This document shows, in pieces, positions 13,001 through 25,000 of a stretch of 64,000 nucleotides of DNA. This DNA comes from Dipteronia dyeriana (taxonomy: Eukaryota; Streptophyta; Magnoliopsida; Sapindales; Sapindaceae): assembly GCA_032871835.1 (NCBI GenBank), contig CM065297.1, forward strand, positions 95,253,052 through 95,317,051. The letters are read 5' to 3'. The notes beneath the pieces were generated by a model. It was given only the letters and a program-made list of their open reading frames with translations, made no database searches and was not told where the DNA came from. Position 1 is the first letter of the stretch. Every line of letters starts with the position of its first letter. A program made the position numbers and the translations under genes.

Positions 13001-16000
13001 TATCTCTTAAATTATGTTGTCGTTGAATGTAGATATTATAGATCTAGTTTTTGCTTTAAGTGAGATAACCAAAGACAAAATATAAGAAAGAAAAATAATA
13101 GTAACATTACACAATGTTCTATATCCTTGAAAAATGAATTCTCAAAACATTTTCAATTATTTCTAGCAAATGAGTTTATTCTTTTATATTGTTACAATAT
13201 TAAGAATTGAGAGATTCCTAAAAATCCTCTCTAGTTTTGACCATTTTTAAAAAACAACTATCTAGTTTCAAATATATATGTAAACCCCCTTGTAAGGGGA
13301 TTATGTTACACAATCATGTGGTTTTTTTTAATTAAATTATGAAAATACATGCTATTTTTGGTATTCCATAAGGGAGGTTTCATTAAATTCAAAACTAGCA
13401 GGTTGTTTTAGTGAAAGGTGTGCAATTCTCCCTTAAAGAAATATGCCAAGTGAACCTCCAACCCAAGCAGTCCACCCAAAGAACCAAGTATCCAGGGCTT
13501 TTCTTTCCGAGTCGTTATCTCATTTAGGAATTGAGTACTAAAGCCTATTAATGCCGTACAGTTAAGCTTTTTGACACATTATTTATGGCTAGGTTTCTCG
13601 TTCTCTAGCTGCTTGTGAGGGTGCTCTCCTTGTTGTAGATGCTTCTCAGGTAAACTTTCATGTACACTATATTTGACACATGATTTAAATCAATTACTTA
13701 TACTATTTGACACCTCACATTTCATAGACACGCTTGTAATCAACCTGTTGATATAATTGAACTTTTACTTTGAGAGTAGTCTTGTTATCAACTTCATTTT
13801 TTTTTTAATTTTTTTTTTAATTTTTTTTTAAAACTATTTCTACTATACACATCATTAGTAATTGAAAAGTGTGTTAAAACCGTCAATTATTTGTAGGGAG
13901 TGGAGGCACAGACTTTGGCTAATGTATATTTGGCCTTGGAGAACAATCTTGAAATAATCCCTGTAAGTGAATTGTCATGTTTTGTTTTTTTATTTTTTCT
14001 TTTGTTCATTTGCTGAAAGTTGCAATTTAACATTTTCGCACCCACAGTCTCTTAGCTTGGGATTATAGTAAGTAGTAACAACACACGACATCTACATCAA
14101 ACTTTTAGCTTGAAAAGCATTTAGGAAACTCATGGAGATGGGGGCATTTTTGACAAATGTGTGGAGCAAACGCTTGCATTATTAAGACACTTACTTGGAT
14201 GTATTCGAATAAATTTTCAAGGAAGAAATGGTGTTTGTCTATATTCTGTCTTTTTAGGGTTAAGGGGTGACAAATCATTATGGAAATGTTTGTTTTTCTG
14301 CATCTTATACTATGTACATTTTATTGGAAAAATATATCTATTCAAAGAATGCTCCTTTGATTCCTTTCTTGAAACTCTTTTCTTAGTGAGAGGAGGAGGG
14401 GGATGCACGGGTTGGGGTTCATTCAATTCTTTACTTCAATTTATTATCAGGTTTTATGATCTGGACCACCATTTCTCGTTCATTGTAAAATCATTTTGTT
14501 ACATAATAATAGTTTTTTGTCTTATAAAGAAAATAATAAATAAATAAACAACTTATGGATTGGGAAGTTTGTACTCACTGATATGAAAAAATGTCTCAAG
14601 AAAAATATGTCGATTTTTACAGGTCTTGAACAAAATAGATCTTCCAGGTGCTGAGCCAGATCGTGTCATTCAAGAGATTGAAGAGGTTGGTGTTCAAAAA
14701 GCATGATCGCTCAATGGGTGTGTAGCATACGTTAATCCATGTTTTTTTTCCTTTTATTTATTATGTTTTCCCTCTTTTGTGTGTTTTTTCCATATAAACT
14801 TCTTCCGTAAATCTTCATTGAAAAAGCATTATTGACATCCATTTAAGGAAGACCCCATCAGTGAATTGCTGCTTCAACAATTAACATACGAAGAGGAGTC
14901 ATATTTGCAATAGGAGCAAAAGTCTCTTCATAATCAATCCCATAAACTTGTTTAGCTTGAGCTTTCTAATGGCTTTTTTGACTACAAAAGCTGCACTCGA
15001 CTGTAGCAGCTTTTACACATTGCTTTCGTTGAGAGCTGGTCCGAATCTAGGGAGGTACCATCAAAACTGTATGGTTAGGTAGAAAAAGTCCCTTCCCAAT
15101 AGCAATTTGAAATAATCTTCTGCCAATAATTTATTCACCACAAAATTTACAAAGGGAAGTGGGTGGGCTTCGGTGAAAATGGAACCATGAAGTCCCCAAA
15201 GTCATCTCTGAGTGCCTCATTAAAAATTATACTAACCTTTGCTCTCTGTAATTGCAATACAAGTCATTGGAACACAGTGTTTCAGGTTATGTAAGAGCTA
15301 GTTGATCTTATAGACTAGGCATAATTGAGTACAAATTCTTGAACACTCTTTTCCCCTTGGCTGGTACTCTGGATCTCGGATTCCTATTGACACGTCTTTG
15401 CAAAATTTGATTGTACATATAACTTGGATAAATAGTCTTAAATCTTCTTGGTCATTGGTGACTTAACTGAGTGAATGCTGATGGATTGCTCTATAAAGTT
15501 ATTTATCCAAGTGATGATCAAGGTATTATTTATTCTCAAGTGGACAAGGTTGCAGAATAATTTCTGCCTTTGAGTTGGTGGGTTTCTCTCTAACTCTAGT
15601 AACATAACTCCACATTCTTTCCCATCAAAAAAGTTTTCATTACATATGCCCAATAGGTGTAATTATCACCTGTCAACTTTACACTTTAGCTTTTCTTACT
15701 ACACAATTAGTAGGGAACAGAGCAGGACCCGACTCTTGAGTCTTGCCTTTAAGAACAATATCGACTACCACTTCCCGTTCAACTTGCATGTGTTAAGCAT
15801 GCTGCCAGTGTTCATCCTGAGCCAAGATCGAACTCTCCACGAAGAGTTCAAATACCGTTCACACCCAAATTCAATAAAAAAATAAGAAATATTAAGCCAC
15901 AATTGAAGAAGAGACTAGAAACTTCAGTTGTGTGACATTTAGAGAGTAGAGAGAAAGACGCAAGGAAAGCAATTCAAATAAAAAAAGGGGCTCTAATACC

Positions 16001-19000
16001 AAGTTAGTAACTATTAAACCAAAAAGCTTAAGTTATTAGGAAGGGCCCAACAAAATTATTTAAACACTCTTAAGTCTTAATGCATTACTTAAGTCATCAA
16101 GTCATCATCGGTAAAAACAAATAACATAAAGGCCTTTTTCAACTTCTTCAAGCTTAAGTTACTCTTTTGGAATTGTAATTAAACTTTTAAATGGCATTGC
16201 AAATATTTGTACTAAATTGCTATTCTAACCGGCAGAATGTTGTTTTCATGCTTATAATTGCATGGATTAAGCGGACACTTGCACATTGTATCTATTTTCA
16301 AGCAGCCAGATAAAACACAGAACTTTTGAAGATTCTACAGGAGAAGGCTGCTTGTTTATTGGGACAAGATGCAATATTTAGCTTGATTGTGGGCTTCGGT
16401 TTCTAAATAATTTCAAGAGTTACCATTATATTTTAATCTACATAATTAGGAGGGTGTTGTGAAATGACCGCTTCTTGATTTTGTATTTGTTTTTCCGATT
16501 GGTTGTTTTTTATGGACCGCTGGTCCACTTTTTGTACTCTTTCATAGTCTTTAATACAATGCTGTGTTTCTCAACAAAGAAAAAACATGTCGGAGAAGAT
16601 GTAGTGGCATTGCTATATTGCATCTTTATGCTTTTTCATAAGTTTATCTTTTGTTTTTACGTATCTTATTGTAATGATAATTGTGGTGCTTTGAGGGCCA
16701 CAAATTGGAATTAATAGGTTTGTACAGCGGTATGAATTTGAAACTGAAGTTAACGTAATACTTCTTTTGTGTAGGTTGTTGGGCTAGATTGTAGCAATGC
16801 AATTCTCTGCTCTGCAAAGGTTAAATCATGACATTTGGCTCTAAACTGCACTTTTTTCTTCTACTGTACTTTATGGAAGTTGGTATGAAAGAATCATGCT
16901 AATTTTTAATATTGTATACTTCTTTGGCCTTAATTTTAATTTTTTTTCTTAGTTTTTTAATTTCAGGAGGGAATTGGTATAAATGAAATTCTGAATGCCA
17001 TTGTTGAAAGGATTCCACCACCTTCTAATACTGCCGGATGTCCTTTGAGGGCCTTAATATTTGATAGGTATGTATTTCATTTGGTAGACATAATTGAAAT
17101 TGAATATTACATTTGTTAGAGTACATAAATGCTATAGTTGTGAACAATTCAGGTTTTTGTTATATATTCTTCTCCATATTGGAGGTAATTTATAGGAAAA
17201 TACAATAGATACAATAGGAAACAACAACCTACAATTAAGCTAATTGATCCTAATTGATCCTCTAATTGTTCTAATCAAATCAGTCAAGTCAACTATACAA
17301 TCTCCTAATTAATGATAATATTCTAACACTCCCCCTCAAGTTGGTGCATAGATGTCACTCATGCCCAACTTGCTAATTGAGTCATGAAAGTTCCTTCCAT
17401 TAATGGCCTTTGTAAGGATATCTGCAAGTTGATCTTTACTTGATACATGCGGAAGCTCAATTATTTTCCCTTCTAATTTCTCTGTGATGAAGAATCGATC
17501 AATTTCCACATGTTTGGTACGATCATGTTGGACAGGATTATTGGCAATCCGTACTGAAGCTTTATTATCACAATATAGTTTCATACTATCCTTTGGGTGA
17601 AATCCCAAATCCCCTAATAAGTTCTTCAACCACAGTAATTCAATAATTCAGTAATTCGGTAATTCCTTGGGCAATCCCTCGGAATTCTGCTTCAGCATTG
17701 GATCGTGACACCACAGTCTGTTTCTTACTCCGCCAAGTGACTAGGTTACCTCCTATAAAGGTAAAGTAACCGGAAGTAGACCTCCGATCACTAGCATTCC
17801 CAGCCCAATCAGCATCTGTGTATCCCTTGATGTCTAGATGTCTAGATGTCCATTCTTAGAGAACATTAATCCTCTGCCAGGAGATCCTTTTAAGTTTCTT
17901 AGAATCTGAAGTACTGCATCCATATGACTCTCAGCGGGAGCTTGCATAAATTGGCTTACCACACTCACCGCATATGCAATATCAGGACGAGTATGCGATA
18001 AGTAGATAAGCTTACCAACCAGTCTTTGATATCTTTCTTTGTTTGCCGGGGTTTGATCTGGGTGATCTGGACATTCACATAACTTGTGATTTTGATCCAT
18101 AGGAGTATCTGCTGGTTTTCTAGCAAGCATCCCAGTTTCTGTAAGCAGATCAAGAACATACTTTCTCTGACTAAGGAAAATCCCATGTTTTGACCGAGCT
18201 AACACAATTCCCAGAAAGTACTTTAATACCCCCAGGTCTTTCATTTCAAACTCTGTGGCCAAGTGACTTTGAAGATTAGTCATCTCCAGATCATCGTTTC
18301 CTGTAACAATCATATCATCAACATAGACGATTAGTATAGTGATTTTGTCACCCTTTCGTTTGAAGAATAAGGTGTGATCAGGGTTACTCTGCTGTTAACC
18401 AAATTTCCTCATGGAAGTACCGAGTCGTCTGAACCAGGCTCTAGGTGATTGTTTTAGTCCGTAGAGAGCCTTTTTTAGTTTACAGACTTTACCAGTTTGA
18501 GAATCAAAACCGGGGGGGAGATCCATATAAACTTCTTCACTGAGTTCCCCATGTAAGAAGGCATTTTTTACATCAAATTGTTTCAAAGGCCACTCCAGGT
18601 TAGCTGTTAGTGAGAGAAGTACCCTAACAGTGTTCAACTTTGCTACCGAGGCAAAGGTCTTCTGGTAGTCAACCCCGTAAGTCTGAGTGTACCCTTTGGC
18701 AACCAACCTAGCCTTGTATCTTTCAATTGAGCCATCTGCCTTGTGTTTGATGGTATATACCCATCGACATCCAACAACCTTCTTTCCTTTAGGAAGATCC
18801 ACTATCTCCCAGGTACAATTTTTTTGTAAGGCTTTCATCTCCTCATCCATGGCTCAGACCCAATTCTGGTCTGTTAGTGCATCCTGCAATTTACTAGAAA
18901 TAGATACAGAGGATAATTGATGTGCAAAGGTTTTAAAGGTTTTAGATAGTCTGTGAGTTGAGATGTAATTAGTAATAGAGTAAAGAGCATTACTATTTGC

Positions 19001-22000
19001 TGGAGGTCGCTCGGGAAAAAACCAAACCGTACAGGTGGTTTATGTTCTCGATTAGGATACCGTCTAGTAGTTGGACTGGGATCAGGATCTGTGTGATTTT
19101 CACCGGATAAATCATTAGATAAAGAGGAGGGTTCAAGAGTTACCTCAGGAGCATTTTCAACCTCATAGTCTGATTGACGAACCGATGATGAAGAAGAGGA
19201 AGGTTGTACTACCTATATGAGAACTGACTCCCCCTGTTTCTATTTCCCTTTATTCCTTCTTTCATACACTTTCAATGTTGGTTCTATCTTTTCTGTGAGA
19301 CTATCAGGAATCTCACTTTCCAAAGATAGATTTTTTTCCTCGAAAGATTGACTTCTCAGACCAATGGGTATACCATTGTCAATAGTTTTAGGAGACCTCC
19401 TTTCATAGTTTAGATTCTCCCCCTGAAGAGAAGTCTCCGAGGTAAAGTATGTCTCATTCTCCCAGAAAGTAACATCCTGTAACACAAATACCCTACGGGA
19501 TTGAGGATGATAACATTTGTATCCTTTTTGTGAGCTAGAATATCCTATAAAAACACACTTAAGAGCACGTGGATCTAGCTTTCCTCGATGAGGAGTATGA
19601 ACATGTACATATACCACACATCCAAAAACCCGAGGAAGAATGTGTAATGCAGAGTTAACATCACAGTAATGAGACAAGGATTGTAATAGGGTTTGAAATG
19701 ATAGAACACTGGATGACATACGATTAATGAGATATGTAGCAGATAGGACTGCAGCACCCCAAAAAGATTTAGGCATATGCATTCCGAGTAGTAAAGATCG
19801 TGCAACCTCTAAGAGATGACGATTTTTACGTTCGGCAGTACCATTTTGTTGTGGGGTATATGCACAAGATGTTTGGTGAAGAATACCGTTTTTCAAACAA
19901 AAAGCTTTTACATTATGATTCAAATATTCACCACCATTAGCTGAGCGTAAAACTTGAATTTTCTTATGAAATTGTGTGAGAATCATATGATAATTTTTTT
20001 GAAAAACATCACATACATCACTTTTTTTTTTAAAAGAAAAATCCATATCATACGAGTACAATCATCAATAAACGTAACAAACCAACGCATACCAGATATA
20101 GACACAACGTTAGATGGACCCCAAACATCAGAATGAACAAGAGAGAAAGGCATAGATCTTTTATTATTATTACTAGGGGGAAAAACAGTGCGATGATATT
20201 TTGACAGAACACGTCTCACACTGCATATTATTGTGCTCAATAGTTTTAAACAACGAAGGAAATAAAAATTTGAGATATTCAAAAGAACAATGACCTAGAC
20301 GCCTATGCCAAAGGAAAATATTACTCTCGTTGTTGGTTTTAACTTGTGCTACTTTGTGAGGATGACTAGAAACATTGTCTGCTGTAAAGTAGTATAACCC
20401 TCCTTTTTCCCTACCAGTTCCAATTGTCTCCTTGGTTGTGATGTTCTGAAATACACAATGAGAAGACCAGAATGTCACAACACAGTTTAGAGATTTAGTG
20501 ATTTGACTGATTGAGAGTACGTTGTTAGATAAAGTGGGCACATGTAAAATAGATGATAAATGTAAAAATGGAGTTAGTGATATGGATCCAGCCCCATGAA
20601 CCGGGGTGGGTGTACCATCAGCATATGACACATTATTTGTTTCGGTCGGAGTACGATGACTAAAGTTTTGAGAGTTAAAAGTCATGTGATCCGTTGCACC
20701 AGAATCAATTATACAGGTATTATTACTAGAAATTGTAGAAACACTAAAAGCAGAATGAAACGTACCTGAGTTGAGGAATTGAATTTTGGAATCACAAATA
20801 TTACCCTGTGGAATGGATGAGTTGCTGGAGGAAGATGCAAGAGAGGCAGTTCCAGTTTTTGGAGGCCCTTTTTTTTTTTTCCAGGTACCACTCAGGATAC
20901 CCATGCAATCTCCAGCAGGCATCTCGGATATGATTCTTCTGTTCACAGTGAGTACATTTTCTGTCTCCTAAAACCCTTTTATTGATTAATATAGCAGAGC
21001 TGTCACTTACTTGTGGGGAAGCTAGCATAGTGGCTTGACGCTGTGCCTCACGACGGATATAGGCAAATGCTCCTTCAACACCAGGAAATGAATCCATACG
21101 TAACACATCAGCTCGTACTTTGTCAAATTCAGGGTCTAATCCTGCAAGAAACATGTATACTCTTTGTTTTTCAATGCGATCATTCAGTCGAACCACATTT
21201 GTAGCATCACTCATATCATTCGGGCAACGTTGATCTAACTCCTGCCAGATTGTGTTCAATTCCTCGTAATACTCAGCAATAGGGCACCTGGATTGACGCA
21301 TATGGAATGCTTTGCTGTTGAGTTCATAGATGATGGATTGATCTGCACCATCATAGTAGGTACGAGCAACTGCTTCCCAAATGGCATGAGCAGTAGTAAT
21401 CGGATAAACATCCCTATAATTTTGGGAGTCATAGATCCGAGGAGCCATCCTTGCACAAGAGCATTATCAGCCAACCATCGCCTATAGGTGGGACTGGTGG
21501 TGGCAGGCTTAACACATTCCCCTGTGAGAAAACCATATTTGTCTTTTCCAGCCACGAAGATCTCAACAAACTTGGACTATAAAGGTAGTTTGATCCATCC
21601 AATTTAATCTCAATTTTAGATGAGTTGTCATGAGAATAAATTGGAGGAAGTATTGGTGGTGGTGGTGGAATTGTGTGGCTAGATATGTCTGATTCTTCGT
21701 CTCCATTGCCCATAGTGGTGGTAGTATAACAGTATCAGCGGAAGCAAATGAAAGAAAAATTGGACTTTTACTCTTCTTTTTTTTTTTTTTTTTTTAGAAA
21801 TTGGTTTTTATATATATATATATATATAAAATATTATATATATATATAAACAGAGAAATTGGGCGACGTGGGTCGCTGATGGAGGAGAAAGAAAGCCGAC
21901 ACGGGTCGGGTCGGGTCAGGTTTGCGATGAAGAGCAACCGGATTAGAGGCGACGTGGGTTGCGAGGTTAGGTTGGACACCCATCGATCGACGAACGTTGG

Positions 22001-25000
22001 AGTCGACAGACTAATCGGCAACGAGGGTCGCTGTAGGAGAAAGAACCGACGTGGATCGGGTCGGGTCGCGATAGATTGTGAGCAGATGGTAGGTCTGAAG
22101 ACGATCAATGTTGGGTTGGGAACGATCGGCGATGGGTTGAAGACGACCGACAAGGTTGATACGACACCGACGACAGTTATTCCGGTAAGATTCACCAGAA
22201 AACAATAGGTAGCAGTCCTATTGCTTTAGAAAAGAAAAAAAGTATAGAAAAAAAAAACGGTAGAAATTTTTTTATTTAGAAGAGTAGAATCAAAAAACCT
22301 AAATCCTTAGGCTCTGATACCATGAACAATTCAGATTTTTGTTATATATTCTTCTCCATATTGGAGGTAATTTATAGGAAAATACAATAGATACAATAGG
22401 AAACAACAACCTACAATTAAGCTAATTGATCATAATTGATCCTCTAATTGATTCTAATCAAATCAGTCAAGTCAACTATACAATCTCCTAATTAATGATA
22501 ATATTCTAACAGGTTGGACGGTTGGACCCTTACCTATTATCTTAAGCCTTTGAGTCTGTTGATTACTAACTTGGTATTAGAGCCAAATTAGACTTGGGAG
22601 TCTTCGGTTCGAGTCCCCCGAGATAATTATATTTGAATTTGTAATTTGTTACCTGTGCGTGTGTTTGGGTTCAAGCCACGTGGCAAGCCCATTGATCTTA
22701 CATATGAGGGGGTGTGTTAGAATGCTTAAATATTATTGTTGAGGTTCTTGGGTCACTACATGAATCCTTTTGTCTCCATTTCAACTTATTTAAGACCATT
22801 TATTTCACAAGTATTTAAGAACTCATATTTTTCTCAACTTCTTCTGCCCATATAAGTTTTGGTGTATACTCACTCATTTGATACCTACTAATTGAATCAA
22901 GTCTTTGTTTTGTACTTGGCAATCCATAGATCTATTCTACACGGCCAAACTATTACAACGACCTTTCCTTTAAGTGCATGATTTGCTGCAGTAGAGACAT
23001 CAAGTTAATAAACTCCATTCTTCTCATACCCTTCACCAATCATCTTCCTCGTACCAAGATCCTGAAAAATACAACGATGAGGAAAAAATGTAACGGAACA
23101 ATTAAGGTCTTTAACTAATTGACTAATAGAGAGAAGATTCATAGGAAATTTGGGACCATAAAGTATCGACGAGAGAGATAAAGTGGGAGTAACTCGAATG
23201 ACTCCTTGACCCTCGACGGGAGCTTTGGAACCATCAGCTAATATAACAGAACCAAAAGTAGTTGACTGCTTACCAGTCATATGCGCTGATGCTCCATAAT
23301 CAATTATCCAAGGTAGGGAATTAGAGTGGGAGAGAAAAGCATTTAAAGTACCTGTCTGAGCAAGAGTCTCTGTGGGCAAGGCAACAGACATACTGGAGGA
23401 CTGATTACCTATGGAAGATTGATTACAAGTCCCTTCAGATTGTGGCACATGCGTGTTGGGAATATTTTCAGGAGGTGCAAGAGCAAATGTGTTCTCCCCA
23501 TGATCATAATAGTTATGATTAGCCCTTTTTGGCTTTCCAAAATTTTCCCAACATCTATCATAGGAATGATTATTACGCCCACAATGTGTTCAGTGAAAAC
23601 GGCCTCCTCGACGTTTACCACGGCCTCGACCACGTCCAAAAGATTGTCCTCTTCCACATCCACCGGAAGATAAAAGAGCAGAGGTTTCTTGGGAATTAGG
23701 AGTACTGAGGAACAGTCTTTTGAGACGTGCATACACTTCCTTCATTGTAGGTAACCCTTTCTCAGTCAGAATACTATTCTTTGCACTCTCATGTACAGGA
23801 TGCAAACTGAACAAGAAGTGAACAACCAACAACTCTTCCCGTTGTTTTCGAAGCTGTTTTTCATTAGTTGTGATGGGATGGTAAGAGTTGAGTTTTCCCT
23901 ACAACCCTTCAAGAATTCCGAAATGATCACTGAGCGACTTGTTACTCTGCTGATGAGAAAAGAAAGAGGCATAAGTATCATAAATTCGAGATATATTTTT
24001 AGACTGGCCAAACCGATCTTGGAGAGAGTCCCACAATTCTTTGGTGGTATCTACCCACATGGTTGATGTAGCAATAGAGGGTTCCGTACTATTCCAAAGC
24101 CATGTGGTAACCATGGTATCCTCCAGTACCCACTTTTGATATTCCTTTGCATCTTCAGTCGGTTTAGTATTAGTCAGATATTTCTCCTTGGCTTGAGCAG
24201 TCAAATACTTTTTAATAGCTCGAGACCATAGCAAATAGTTAGTGTCATTTTTAACTTTATTGCAGTAAGAGAAATTCCAACACCAGGAGGATAAGGTACA
24301 TTTGACGAAGCCATACCAAATACAACCCTAGAACCCACTACACAATCAACCAATATTCAACCAAACATGCACGTTGCAACACAAACAACCAACACCAAAA
24401 ACAAACAGCCCATGCATAAATTCAATTCACTTCAACATCAAGGAGAGAGAGAACAACAACAAACCGTGCAACGACAAATAAGAATCGAAGATGAAAGACA
24501 CAGCAACAACTGAAAATAAGGAATACAGCAACCAAACAGCAAGGGTAGCAAGAATGGTAGGAGAAACAGAACAACCAGAGAGAACAGAGATAACCGACGA
24601 TGAGAGTTTTCTGGTGGTGGCTGATAGGGTTTAGTTTTACAGTTTGGATGAGTGGCGGCTAGGATTTAGTTGACAGATTGGGTGAGTGGCAGCTAGGGTT
24701 TTCCAACAATTTTTTTTATTTTTTTATTTTGTATTTTGTATTTTGTATTTTTGAAAGGAAAAAAAAAAAATTAGGTCGGATCGTTACGCTCTGATACCAT
24801 GTTAACATAGTGTAACAATTTAAAGAGAAGAAAGAAAGGTTTTTAATATTGATAATTGAACCTCTGAATAATACAAGATTATATAGGATACAAAAACTTG
24901 GAGAGAGTAAAATAGAATCATAAAAATAAAAGCATGATAAAAGTGCAACTAATTGCTAGCCGTAGATTCCTAAAATAACTTTAACACTTGTCATTCAAAA

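Larger units (their letters stand above)
17141..22511 (-). mobile_element. Complete Copia LTR retrotransposon (5.4 kb) in intron 8
   Basis: The LTRs are 17141-17328 (188 bp) and 22323-22511 (189 bp). Both read TGTTAGAATATT...TTGTTCA on the minus strand and differ by two substitutions and one 1-bp indel. Flanks AGTTG/GGTTG match 4 of 5 bases as a target-site duplication. The primer-binding site TGGTATCAGAGC lies at 22311-22322 (minus) next to the 5' LTR, and the polypurine tract TTGAGGGGGAG next to the 3' LTR (about 17329-17339). Gene order on the minus strand is gag, protease, integrase, reverse transcriptase, RNase H, the Copia order. Stops and frameshifts break the polyprotein. Confidence 0.93.
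17113..22800 (+). mobile_element. TRIM-like non-autonomous LTR element, split by a Copia insertion
   Basis: The left LTR is 17113-17140 (starting TGTTAGAGTACATAAATGC) continued at 22512-22570. A primer-binding-like TTGGTATTAGAGCC (22571-22584) follows, then about 120 bp of non-coding internal sequence, a polypurine GAGGGGGTG (about 22706-22714) and a second LTR start TGTTAGAATGCTTAAATA at 22715. Such a short element without genes fits TRIMs (terminal-repeat retrotransposons in miniature), which depend on autonomous relatives. The right end is not defined. Similarity between the two LTRs is clear only over the first 30 bp or so. Confidence 0.5.

Noticed and set aside
14161..14547. 128-codon frame in LepA intron 5
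   Set aside because: Intronic, no similarity, no supporting splice or composition signal.
18687..20136. Plus-strand frames across the intron-8 Copia
   Set aside because: Antisense shadows of RT and integrase.
21794..22208. Long open frames on both strands (133-135 codons)
   Set aside because: Produced by the GC-rich internal duplication in the Copia leader; no recognisable protein, and the Copia gag begins downstream.
22590..22625. tRNA-like sequence with a B-box (GGTTCGAGTCC)
   Set aside because: Does not fold into a complete tRNA in my reading, and lies beside an LTR-type primer-binding site and polypurine tract, so it is the interior of a TRIM-like element. A SINE origin cannot be fully excluded.
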